From Rhizoctonia solani (taxonomy: Eukaryota > Basidiomycota > Agaricomycetes > Cantharellales > Ceratobasidiaceae): 64,000 nucleotides of DNA. The translations under genes and the position numbers were made by a program. The notes beneath the pieces are model-generated. The model saw nothing but the letters and a program-made list of their open reading frames with translations. It searched no databases and was not told the DNA's origin. The stretch spans positions 496,001-560,000 of the forward strand of contig NC_057370.1 of assembly GCF_016906535.1 (NCBI RefSeq). Direction: 5' to 3'. Positions 20,524 through 31,307 of the stretch are shown piece after piece; the stretch's first letter is position 1, and every line of letters starts with the position of its first letter.

Positions 20524-22790
20524 CTAGCCTTAACCGGCTTTCTCTGCCGCCATGGCCCATCAAATTAAATTACTGTTGCAGCTCTTCAAAACTGGGTGGT
20601 TATTACGGACTGCTCCCAACTATTACACGCTTTACAGGAAAAGCAACCTGCTGCACTCCCACTGCCGGTGGGTGCCTGGCCAACGCACGCTCACTGCACT
20701 GCCACTGCGTGGCGCCAGTTGCCTCACAAGCCTTGGCCTTCCAGGGGCAAGTGCTGGCTTGCGTCTGGGTGCCCCAGACCCCCATCTGGTGCATATGTGC
20801 GCCGGATTGCCCAGACCAATCTGGCACCTGGCAATAGAATATATCTTGCCCAGTCTCACAACTGCCAGAGCACCAGAGCGTAAGACAGCAATTTGCTCAT
20901 CTTATATCTTGATTCATTGTAAATAAATTAAAAGTGTTGTTAGAATTCAGATGGAATCTTTAGGCCTCCCTGATCCACATTTTGATTAGTGGCATGCCAA
21001 TATGTTGTTACCATCTGTCCCTTGGATTCTCTTTCAGCTCCCTCTTACAAGAAAATTGATTAGGCACTGTCATGCCTAAGAAGAGATGCTTTGTTATCAA
21101 CAATGAATAACTCTTTGGTTATATGGCTATACTGCTCAAGCTCCTCACTTAGCCACAAGCCAAGGCAACTATAGTCAAATTATATATGATAAATGGAGAG
21201 CCGCTACAACTGGGACGGAGGACAGCAGGCATAAGTGCAATAGTGGCAGTACATGTATGTGTTGCTGGTTGATTGTGTTCTTTTATTTAACAATCATGAG
21301 CATAGATATGGATATTTGTTTTCTATATGCTCACAAGAATCATCAATAAGCTTGGCAAAGAGACCAAGGGTTGGCAATATTTATCATGTTTTCCTTGCTG
21401 GTTGTTACATGTGTTGTTGGTGACAATTGTTCTTCATCAACAGACCTGCTCAGCATCAACCGGTCAGTACAGATATATCAACACCACATAGACTGAAAGA
21501 TAGTAATATTCGATACGAGACTACAATAGGGTACCTGTATCGAAATATTATTGTGGTCCGTCTTGGTAATCTACTGGCGGGACACTCGGATCGGAGAAGC
21601 TTTGTCTCTGTTTGAGATTAATTTGGCCGAACGCGCGTCCTGTTTGTTACGCTGACAACATAGAGCGGTTAGGGAGCAACAAACCAACGACGATCAGCTC
21701 CAATCTCCAGATGCGCCATCCTTGCTTCTGTCATTTTGGCATTGGATTTCTGCTTATCGCTTTTTCTGGTGCTTCGAGTATCCTATCTCGTGGGAAGCTG
21801 CTCGCTGTTTGCGCGCGCTCTTGTTGCGACGGTAAAATTCCTGAAGTATTACATTTAACAAAGGGCTGGTACAATGCTGCACACCGACAAATGCGTTCTT
21901 TTGTATTTTTTAAACAACATCGGGATAGGCACTGTGGGCGGGAACGACCGGTTAGGCAACGACTGGAGCTTGAACCGGATAGGGAAGGTTATGCAAGACT
22001 GCCGGAGTGGGCTAATACGGCATGATGGGTTTTTGTGATGCACGCTGATCATCGTTCGCGGTGATCCATGCCGGAGCCTCGAGGCCGAGGCGCCTAGTGT
22101 TGTGCACGTGTCAGACCTCGATGGCCGGACGACGAGGAAGGCAGTGTGAACGACGAGGACGACGGGACTGGTGCAGTAAGCAGCTTATTAATGTCGGGAT
22201 ATGTAGTGACATTGACGAGTGCTCGTCACATTGTGCTTCCTTTCTAGTCAGTCTTCGGGAGATGATCTACGGCCGGATAGGCTGCGGTATAACAACCACG
22301 ACGAGCGTTCTTTTTTCTCCCTCTGCCTCGTTTTTTCTTCCCGCCAAACACCGTCGGTGTGCACATAGATTGGTTCCGTCCAGGTGTTGACGGAGCTGAT
22401 TACGCTACGATTGGACCGGAAGCACAGACACGTGTGGACCACCTTGTGCCTCGTGCTGATTTCATTCTTGTGCTTGATACTCGACTGACTGACCGCCTGC
22501 CGCTCAACTGTTTGTCATATTCATCATATCCATCATACACATTGCGCACGCACAACGCTACTGCTTCTCGAGCCCTGAAAAACGCCCCGACCCGCCTCGA
22601 TCCCGCTTTTCCGCGCCCCCTGCCCTAGAGCATTACACCGGCCTCGTTCCCAGCCTTCGGCCGGCCTCGTTGAATCCAAACGGTGAGTATGAGGTTGCCC
22701 CTGTGTGTGGCGGATCAATTACGCCTTGTCCTGTCTTGTGCTGACTTGGTCTTTGCGCTGACCCATCTCTTGCTCTCGCCGTTAATCGTC
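20524..22790. other. non-coding stretch; old repeat remnant, then upstream region of the next gene
   Basis: 20529-20910 continues the old repeat interrupted by element 2: 20755-20885 resembles 47825-47950 in the same orientation (GCGTCTGRGTGC, CAGACMC, CATCYGG, CCTGGCAA blocks). From about 20930 to 22680 I see no gene. The last part, with TTTCTTCCCGCC and TTCATCATATCC pyrimidine-rich stretches, is probably promoter and leader of the gene starting at 22791. Confidence 0.4.
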
Positions 22791-25700
22791 ATGTTACGTC
22801 CGCCGTTTCCGCGCTTCTTCTATAACACTCAAACGACGCCGACAACCAATGAACCTTCACTGAATAACAATACCTATGTATTTGTCCAACCTGCTCCATC
22901 GACTAATGCGCTCGGACTTGAACGCAGTAATTCGCCCCACTCGGTTGACGGCTCCACCGCGATCCGCACCCGCAACCAAAATCGAAAGCGCCGCGGCACC
23001 GAAAACAGTCTGCCCGTAACGCTTGACGCCCTTGAAGTTCGCGCCGATTTACGGAAAGAGAGCGACAAGGAGCAAGAACCGGCTCCGGACAAGCAGCAAT
23101 CAGAACCAGTAAAAGACTTGCCTGCGCCTGTATCAGAGCCGACCACCCCAACGGTTGCAGTTACTCCTGTACGCAAGGAACCCAAAACACCTGCACAACC
23201 CAAGATGGAGCCCGCTCCCGACTATCAGGTTCCATTTCCTCAGGTGCAGGACCCAACGTCCAGAGCTAAACGTGAGTGGCATATGGCTTGGCATGAATCG
23301 AGTCGGCCGGACGAGTTCGGAACTCGGGTTTGGCTGGGATTGAGTGCCTGGATGGGTGGGCATGTGTTAATGAATCGCACACGACCACCATGTCCCGAGC
23401 GGTCGTTTGGGTTGGTAATTGCTAGCTAGTCGCATGCTGTGGGTTGGACATCTAGGGGTGAGCGGGTAGACTTCTAGCTCACACGGCCAGGATGCATTAC
23501 CCGCGGGAGTAAAACGGGGCCTTTTCATCCTCTGAATAGGGCAATTTAATACTCCCATCTGCGTCTTATTGATTTACGTCCGTTTTGGAAAGGACGTATT
23601 GCTAACGTTTACTTTTGTTAATTATCGCTTGTTTCGCAAACACGCGTGTTGTTTTGGTCGACTATTTTGCTGTGCACGACCTGGAACATCGACGCAAACG
23701 TGCCCGCTCGTTCTGACTTGCTCCATCATTCGAACCCGACCACGCCTTGTCCGCACCTGGACCCTCAAACTGCATCCCCTATCAAACGCAATCACCCGCC
23801 TCGACTACATCAAACCCCATCTCCACCACTTGGCCTGATCAACCAACCTATCCCTGCAGGCTCGGGAGACTGGGAGCGCGACCAGGCAGCCCTCCGTTCG
23901 CCCACGCTCTCGGCACACTCTAACACCTCGGGCTCGCATACTACCGCACCTACATCCGCCTCGACGGCCAACACCAGCGCAGGCGCACTCACCATTCCGG
24001 GCGCGTACGATTCGGGGAGCGCATCGGGTGGCTCGGGCCTCGAGACCACCCCGACGCGCGAAACTGTCGCCAAGGCCAAGCGCGGAAGTGCCGGGTCTGT
24101 AAGTGGGAACAGTACTAGCGCGGGCGGCGGGAGCAAGAACAGCAACCCGTCATCCCAGGCGGGCTTCTACTCGCAGCAACAACTAGCGCAACATTTGCCT
24201 CCAAATCCATCCCCGATCCACCAACCGTACCGCGCGACGCCTCCCCCTCCTTCTACTGGGTCTCCTCAAATCCAGTCCATCCGTCCTGCCCAGGGCGGTT
24301 CTTCGCCTTCCCAGCCTCCTAGACAGGCTTATGCGCCACCGCCCCCACCACCCGCGATGGGATCTGGCTCCACATCCAGCTCGATTGATAGTTTTGAGAC
24401 GCCCTCGCTCCAGACTGCGCGCTCATATCCTAACACGGTGACGACGACCAACTCGCCTCCTACTCTTCCAGACTCTCCGTCTCCTCCCGAATTACAGAGT
24501 CCGCCGTATGTCCCTCAGCTCATTGGGGCTGGTCCTACCGCTCCTACTCTGAGCACCGTCGTCAATCTCATCCAAGCCCAACCAGTCCCTATATCTCCTG
24601 TCCATCCGCGTCCACAACATCGGACTCCAGCTAGCGTGCTTGGACCGACCAAGATGCAAGAATCGTGGACGGCTGCAGTTCCACTTGATGACCCGATTGA
24701 CGAAATGCCCGACCGTAATCATTTGAGGAGCCCGCGGGATGGTGCTGCTGCCCTACGCGGCCATCGCGGGACGGGTGGTGGTTCGATTGATTTTAAGGAA
24801 AATAACCCTACTGCTGCATGGGCACAGCAACAGCAGCAACAGCAGCAGCAGCAACCCGAAAGGCAGGGTTCTATCCGTCGCCCCAAGGTCGTGACGCAGA
24901 CATCGACTTCGAGTGTACCTCAATCTCATCCCCAGCCACCCATGACGCGCAATGCCACAATGCCGATCACCACGCGCTATGAGACCCTATCTCCTCCTCC
25001 AATTCACCAACAACACGGTGGTTTGCATCTAGACTTGCACGATAATCAATCCAAGGCCGTCCCTGAGAAACCACAACCTGCACCGGCGCCTCCCAGAATC
25101 CAAACTGGTCGTGGACCATCGCCTAGCCCGAATTTGAGAGGACGCCAGCCCGCTCCTCCTGCTCCCGCCCCTGCGGCCAACACGCCACCTTATTCATATG
25201 ATGATCCTTATCGCAGCCGGTCCGGTTCGCATGCATCGTCGTTTGCTCAGCAACAGCAGCAACCACCCAGAGCCCCTCCCCCTGTCCAACAACCTCAGTG
25301 GGGTGCGCGCGCACCCGGAACTGGTATTGTTCCGTTTAACGAAGATCTCGACCACGATGAACACGAGCACGAGCCTATTCCGCCCATGCACCAGCAACAG
25401 CGCCCGGTGGACCAAGCCGTTATGGACTGGGCGAATCACACTCAGAGCCAGCACCCACTTTCTCATCCGAATCAACCTCCTGTTCAGGCTGCTCCCGCCC
25501 CCGCATCTGCCCGTGGTCGATCCAGATCCCGAGGCCGGGGCGATCAGGCTCAAGTCCAACCACCGCCCATGGATCCTGCGACCGCGTTCCAACAGCAACA
25601 TCAACCCCAACCTCAGCAGCAGCATAGGTCGCCTGAAGTCAACGGTCGTGCAGGGGGGCGATCCCCCCTCCCTGCTCCCTCGGCTGGGCATGGTAGCGGT

Positions 25701-27326
25701 TCGGGTAGTTCCGAGGCCGAAGACTTGAAGACTCCTCGTTCACCTTCGGTGCCCTTGCCCGGAGATGGCGGCGGATACGGCCAACGGGGCTTTGGAGGAT
25801 ATAGTAATTTCAGCGTCGGCCCGCCTACGGTGAACCACATCCATACTCAGGATATGGGGTACCCCAATGGGCAAGGGCAAATGTACCCATCGATGGGTTT
25901 CGCGCAATCTCAGTATGCATTACAGCAAATGGGAGCCGGTCATCAGGGAATGGGCATGCATCAGATGAATGGCCGTCAAATGAACGGGCGGGATCCGCAT
26001 CACCAACAGTACAACTATGGCTACCCGCAGGACCTGTCTTCCTCTGCGAGCGGCTCGTTCCTCGATGGCTGGAACCAGTACCCTAACCATATTCGACCTT
26101 CGGCACCTGTTCCTCCCACTCCTAGCACTGGTAGTGGACCATCCGTCGTCTCTGGTGATATTAGAAACGGCCAGCCAGGTCATATGACACGCGCCCAAAC
26201 GGTGATGTACAACCATCATCAGCAGCAGGTGTATCAACAACCCTACAACTACGCCCAACAATATGCTATGGATCCGTACCGTGCCCCGTCGGTTGTGAGC
26301 TCGTTTATGGCTTCTCCTTTTTCACACAATCCATTCCTGCCGCCGGTTGAACCGCAAAGCACTCAATCGTCGCCGTCCCACCAGCCAGTCGGACTTCCTT
26401 ATGGAGGCAAGCGGTTCGGAGGACCGAGAATGGGAACAAAGGGCAGTCGCCGCAGGCGCATGATGGAGGAGTACCGCCCAGAGAGCACTGTTCCCAACGA
26501 TACCGCGTCTGAAGCCGAGACCGAGGCAAAGCGTGTGCCCGAGGCTGAGACCGAGTTTGAGACCGAGACGGAGATGGAAGAGGTCTGGCTCGAAGAGTCT
26601 GATGACGATGAGCTCGAGAATGAGTTTCACCCTACGTATTTCGTTAATCCTGCCAAGCGGAAGAGGAGATTTGAACAAAAGTGGGAGCAGATGGTTAAAC
26701 TCGTGAGTGACAAGTGAAGAGTAAACGGCATGGTGTTGACTTTGTATGACTAGTTCCGCGAAATCGATCGCGAGACGGACGCGACGATGATCCTCGCTGC
26801 TGCACCTCCAGACCAGCACCAGACTCATCTTTTGTTATCTCGCTCGATCCTGCGAGACACCAACTTTTCGCATATAGCACAGGAAGCCCGCTCCGTGTTT
26901 TCTGACATCACCGTTGCCCGGCGACACCAGCGCTCCGAGACTTTGCGCCGAGCTCGCCAGGAACGACAACGCAAAAAGGCCTCTGACGAGCGTTTGTCGG
27001 CTGTTGCGCACTTGACGCTGGCCACGCAAGGTGGTGCGGACAACGTTGGCAGCGGGAGCGACGAGACGTCTGTTCCGACGCAGCAGACCGATCAGGACTT
27101 GCGCATGGCACTCGACGCCGCACGAGTGAGCTTGCAAGAGATGCGACGGGTGTATGATGAGATGGAGACGAGGCACCGTGAAGAGTCCAACAGACGTAAA
27201 GAAGAGTCATTGACCCTCGAAAAACTCCTTACGTGAGTTTTGCCATTATTTGATCGTGAAATGTCTATTAATCTAGCTTATAGGTCTATACTCTCAAGCA
27301 AAGCAGTCCAGCCCTCGTCTTCTTGA
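22791..27326 (+). CDS. large Pro/Gln/Ser-rich protein with acidic segment and C-terminal coiled coil; function unknown
   Basis: Model: exon 1 from ATG 22791 to about 23271, an unusually long intron to 23859, a main exon to about 26702, then two short introns and TGA at 27324-27326. The protein is roughly 1,300 residues. It is mostly low-complexity: proline- and glutamine-rich tracts, a pure Gln run near 24828-24855, and GMGMHQMNGRQMNG repeats. Near residue 1100 lies a basic RRRRMMEE stretch, then an acidic stretch (ETEFETETEMEEVWLEES, DDDELENE). A conserved-looking end follows (FVNPAKRKRRFEQKWEQMV, then a helical coiled coil around LQEMRRVYDEMETRHREES). I recognise no catalytic domain. A nuclear or scaffold role is possible but not shown. 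The first exon could start earlier. Confidence 0.72.
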
Positions 27327-27592
27327 ATCCATTTTTGTTTTCTTGTCTGAATTATTTACTGTGACCCTCTCTGTTCGTGTTCGTGGACCGTTCTCCTACA
27401 CCTTACCTTTCGATCGAGCAATTGTACCAACCTCTCCACACGCACACTCCTCTTTTGATTTTGGCCTTTTTTTTGCGCGCTTTGTCTTTTTAGACGGCGA
27501 AATCAGCTGTATAATTTAAGTCTGTCACGACCCGAATACGAATTTACGCACATGACCCGCGAAACCCTGAATAGACCTTGAGCCCAGCCACC

Positions 27593-28486
27593 ATGTTCTT
27601 CATCGTACGCCTCGGGCCATACAAGTGATAGAACGAAAGAATTGACTGAAAACATGTACAGAAAGAACTGACGCATCGTATCCTGCTCCATCCGTCGTAT
27701 TTCGGACCGCGGATGACGCAGTACCTGGAGACCAAGCTCTACGCGGATGTTGAAGGGACATGTTCCGGGCGGTTCGGGTACATTATCGCCGTTTTGGGCA
27801 TCGTCGATGTGGGAAAGGTGTGTTTGTTTCATTCGTAACCTGGCGAGGTTTCTTATACTTGGGGTGTAGGGAATGGTGATGAGCGGGACGGGCCAGGCCG
27901 AGTTTGTGACCAAGTACCGAGCGATCGTGTTCAAGCCGTTCAAGGGCGAAGTCGTCGATGGGGTCGTGACAAACGTGAACAAGGTGGGGTGTCTTTATTT
28001 CTATCCTGCTCACGTTTGAACTCAATGGGGACACATCGGAAAGATGGGATTTTTCGCAGAAGTGGGACCGTTGCAGGTGTTTGTGTCCAGCCACGTACGT
28101 TCCCCCATATTCGTTTTGCTTTTCGACTGATACAATGGACAATACCCACCGCTAGTTGATCCATCCAGACATGAAATTCGATCCCAACTCGAATCCACCG
28201 TCGTTTGCGTCGGACGACCAGGTAAGTCTGCAACAACGCCAGGGGAGCGAACAGGAATCATGGGAGAGTTGGGGAACTGATGGTCGTGCTTTGGGACACG
28301 TAGATTATAGACAAGGGCACGCACGTTCGACTAAAAATCGTCGGCACGCGTGTGGACGCGACTGAAATTGTAGGTCTTTCTCTCTCGCGGCGTCTCCAGA
28401 TACAAGCGCCCCCACAAACATTGACTGAATGTTTCCAGTTTGCGATTGGAACGATTAAAGAAGACTCGTTGGGCGTTATAGACTAG
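27593..28486 (+). CDS. RPB7: DNA-directed RNA polymerase II subunit Rpb7
   Basis: Rpb7 forms, with Rpb4, the stalk of RNA polymerase II and binds emerging RNA. The spliced reading from ATG 27593 gives a four-codon exon MFFI, then [102 protein letters not shown] and ends DSLGVID, TAG at 28484-28486. The N-terminal RNP-like half (tip) and C-terminal S1/OB half are both complete, about 170 residues as in the family. There are six short introns. It is an essential single-copy gene, so it anchors this region as normal euchromatin. Confidence 0.95.
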
Positions 28487-28937
28487 ATCGATATACCTGA
28501 TTTCCTACCTTGGACACACGTCTGCTCGAGTTGCAAAAAAGAGAACCCCGGTTTTGTATACACATGCAAGCATCATATATAATGTATCATTATTATTCAT
28601 TCTCGCTCTCGAATCACCCCAGTCCCAAAGCGACTGGCCGTACATTTCGTTCATCCAAGAGACTCCCACATTCATTTCCCACGCAGCAAAATCGTACAAA
28701 AACAGTCACACACACACAACCTACAACACGAAAAAAGAGAAAACAAAAAAGAGACACAACAAAAAACGAAAAGGGGACCAGAAACATAATAAGAGCATAG
28801 AGTCCAGATTAAGTAAACATATCGTCGAGGATCATAGTTTTACGTCGTTGATGTGTCGGGTGGGCGTGAAGGTGTGGACAGTGTGGAGATGTGGAGTAGA
28901 TAGCGAGTAGTAGATATACAAGTGGTGGGGACGGGCC
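28487..28937. other. intergenic between convergent genes
   Basis: Holds the 3' ends of Rpb7 (+) and the zinc-finger gene (-). Contains A-rich and CA-rich simple sequence (28710-28760) but no gene. Confidence 0.6.
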
Positions 28938-31223
28938 CTAGGCAACTTCACCCTCGGCATCCTTGTCTGCGTCTTTTTCCTTGGCGATGCTTCCCTTGCC
29001 CTCGACGCTGCCATCGCGCTTTCCATAGTCCCTGGGAAGAACGTCGTAGCGCTTGTCGGCGGCAGCGGGACCATTACTGTCGTAGCTGCGGCCATTCTGC
29101 CATCGTGGTGGAGGAGAATACTGGGTGCCGAGCTGGGTCTGGCTCATTTGAGTCGACTGGGTCGTCGGGGGTGGGGGCTGCGTCTGGGTCTGGGACGAAA
29201 ACGAGGACTGGGGTGGCGGGTGGGCCGACATGGAGAGGTTCTGGGCGAGGACCGAGGCATCGGCCGTGCCCCTGCGCTCAACGCGCTTCATCTTTTTGCG
29301 GCATCTAATACGAGTTAGTGGCATGGAAATCGAGGGCTCGGTGCCACTCACCGGTCGCAGACGGTTCCGGGACCTTCGGGACCTGGTCCCCACTTTTCGA
29401 CACACTTGCCTTCCTTGTAGCGACCGGGGAGACCGCACTGGCGACATGTGCGCTGGCCTTGGGTGTTGGTCGTCTGGGCTGGGTTGGGCTTGAGGTGGGC
29501 GTACCAGGGGGCAGCGCCTGCCGGGGCGGAGCCTGCCACGAATTAGATTGTATCACAAGGGGGCAAAGAGATACTCACCATTTCGCTGGGCAAATTCAGC
29601 TCTGGGAGGCGCAGGATATCCTCTTGCCACGGGCTAACGACCCATCAATACCTGAATAACCATAGACTCCCCGGCACTCACCTCGCGATACTCTTCTGGA
29701 TGGTAATACTCGCCATACCAGCCTCCATAGTGGCGGCCATACTCGGGATGGGGGGGATAGGCGGCGCTGTAATCGGTGCGCGCAAACTCTCGGTCGACCT
29801 CGGCGTATTCTCGCTCTCGACGGGGCTTCTTGGCCTTGGAGGTGAGCTTGAGCAGCTCCTCGTCGACCGAGAGGTCAGTGTCGGTGTCGGGAGAACCCTC
29901 GGCGTCCTTGTCTCCTGTATCGGGCGAGGTTGGCTTTTTGGTGGTGGTGGTAGTGGTGGATGTGGCGGTGGTGGAAGGAGGAGCCATCTCGACATCGTCG
30001 ACAATCTGGTCGACCTCTTCGTCTGCGTCGGCATCTGCATCGGGTCGGCGTCCTTGTCGGTAATCGATGCAATGGGGGGCGAGAGGTCCGACTCCTTCTG
30101 TTCACATGTTAGCACCATCCAGGATGATCTCATAGGGACCCACCTTGCCAGCAGGCGGGGGACTGGGCGAGTCGCTGAAGCGGGCCTTTTCCTTTCGCAG
30201 CTCTCGGTCCCGGCCCCGTCGATCGCGCTCGCCTCGTGGGCGCTTAGTCGGAGGCTCGTCGTTGTCCTCGGCAGCAGCGGGGCGTCGTCGGCCGCTCTCG
30301 TGCCGCCATATGACGGGGTTGCCGCCGGGGACAGGGGCAGGGGGCAGGGCGGGGAAGGTGGTGCCTCGGGTGGGGACATTGGGGGGCACGGGGGGGCGGA
30401 CAGGGAGATAGGGGCTGGTGGGGGGATTGGCAAACATGGGGACACTGGGGGGGACACCAATCTCGCCCGTGCCGAGGGTGCGGACAAAGGCAGAGCGTGC
30501 CTCGGCCTCTCTGCGGCTGAGCATGTCGAGATAGGACTCGACACCGCGCCATGCCTCCTTGATGGCAGCAAGACGTGCCTCGGCCTGTTCCGCACGGGAC
30601 TCGGCCTGGGCGAGGGCAGCAGAGGGGTTGGAGCGGGCGCTTAGGCTTGCGATGCGGGCCTCGGCATGGGCGAGCTGGGTGCGCAACTGGTCGACCTGGT
30701 CGATGCGCTGGGAGAGCATGTTGGCGAGCACGGCCTGCTGCGAGGCCCCGCTGTATTCAAATTCGGCTGCCGGTGCCGGGCGCTCTCGGTCCAGCACGAG
30801 CGGTGTGCCACCCGGCGGGGGCGGGACTGGCGGTGCTGCCCCCGGCACAGGTGGCTGTGGTGGTCCGCGATACGAGAAGCTGGCGCTCGCTCCGTCTGGC
30901 AGCGGCCCTGGTGCGTGGTCTGGCGGCAGTCGGGGAAAGTGTGTGTGTTGCTGCTGTCGTCGTTCCCCATGTGCACTTGCTGGGTAGTGTTTGGTCGAAA
31001 AGTGCAGTGGTGTCGAGTTCGATCCGTCCCGTGGTGGGTGCGGCGGCAGATTCACCAGCACCGGTCCAGGCGCCTTGTCCCGCAGCCGCTTGCTCTCCCG
31101 TCTCACCGGTGTGCCTTCGTCTTCAGCCTGTGATTGCGAAGGTGGCGGTGACCCTGTCGTCGTCGTCGTAGTCGCAGTCGTCGTAGTCGTCGCAGCCGTC
31201 GCACTCGCAGCTTCAGCCTCCAT
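28938..31223 (-). CDS. GATA-like zinc-finger protein with coiled coil
   Basis: Minus strand, ATG chosen at 31223 (MEAEAASATAA); an in-frame ATG at 31307 is possible but codes for unlikely sequence. Order: Thr-rich start, Pro-rich region, coiled coil (QRIDQVDQLRTQLAHAEARI, then AESRAEQAEARLAAIKEAW), a basic stretch (RRPAAAEDNDEPPTKRPRGE), an acidic region with DEEVDQIVDDVE, and a Tyr-rich stretch (YPPHPEYGRHYGGWYGEYY). The C-terminal Cys4 finger reads CRQCG ... KWGPGPEGPGTVCDRCRKKM and is split by an intron. The finger resembles the WC-2/plant type of GATA finger, but the loop between Cys pairs is longer (25 residues) and contains an extra Cys. It is probably a DNA-binding regulator. Near 30,043 the frame must change by one base (ITDKDADP to DADADADEEVDQ) without a usable splice site: a possible base missing in a GGG run. 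Confidence 0.75.
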
Positions 31224-31307
31224 CGTGCAGTCAAACGGGGGGGAGGGAAACACAGAAGGGGGAAACAGATACCGGCACCCCAGGGCACCCAACCCTCCCG
31301 CGCTCAT

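Noticed and set aside
20552..20926. 124- and 95-codon ORFs downstream of element 2
   Set aside because: Overlapping frames within a repeat-like segment similar to 47.8 kb; no protein family signal.
29700..30644. 314-codon plus-strand ORF (Gly/Val-rich)
   Set aside because: Antisense shadow of the zinc-finger gene, whose minus-strand frames show finger, coiled coil and splice borders. The Gly-rich content comes from reverse-reading Pro-rich codons.
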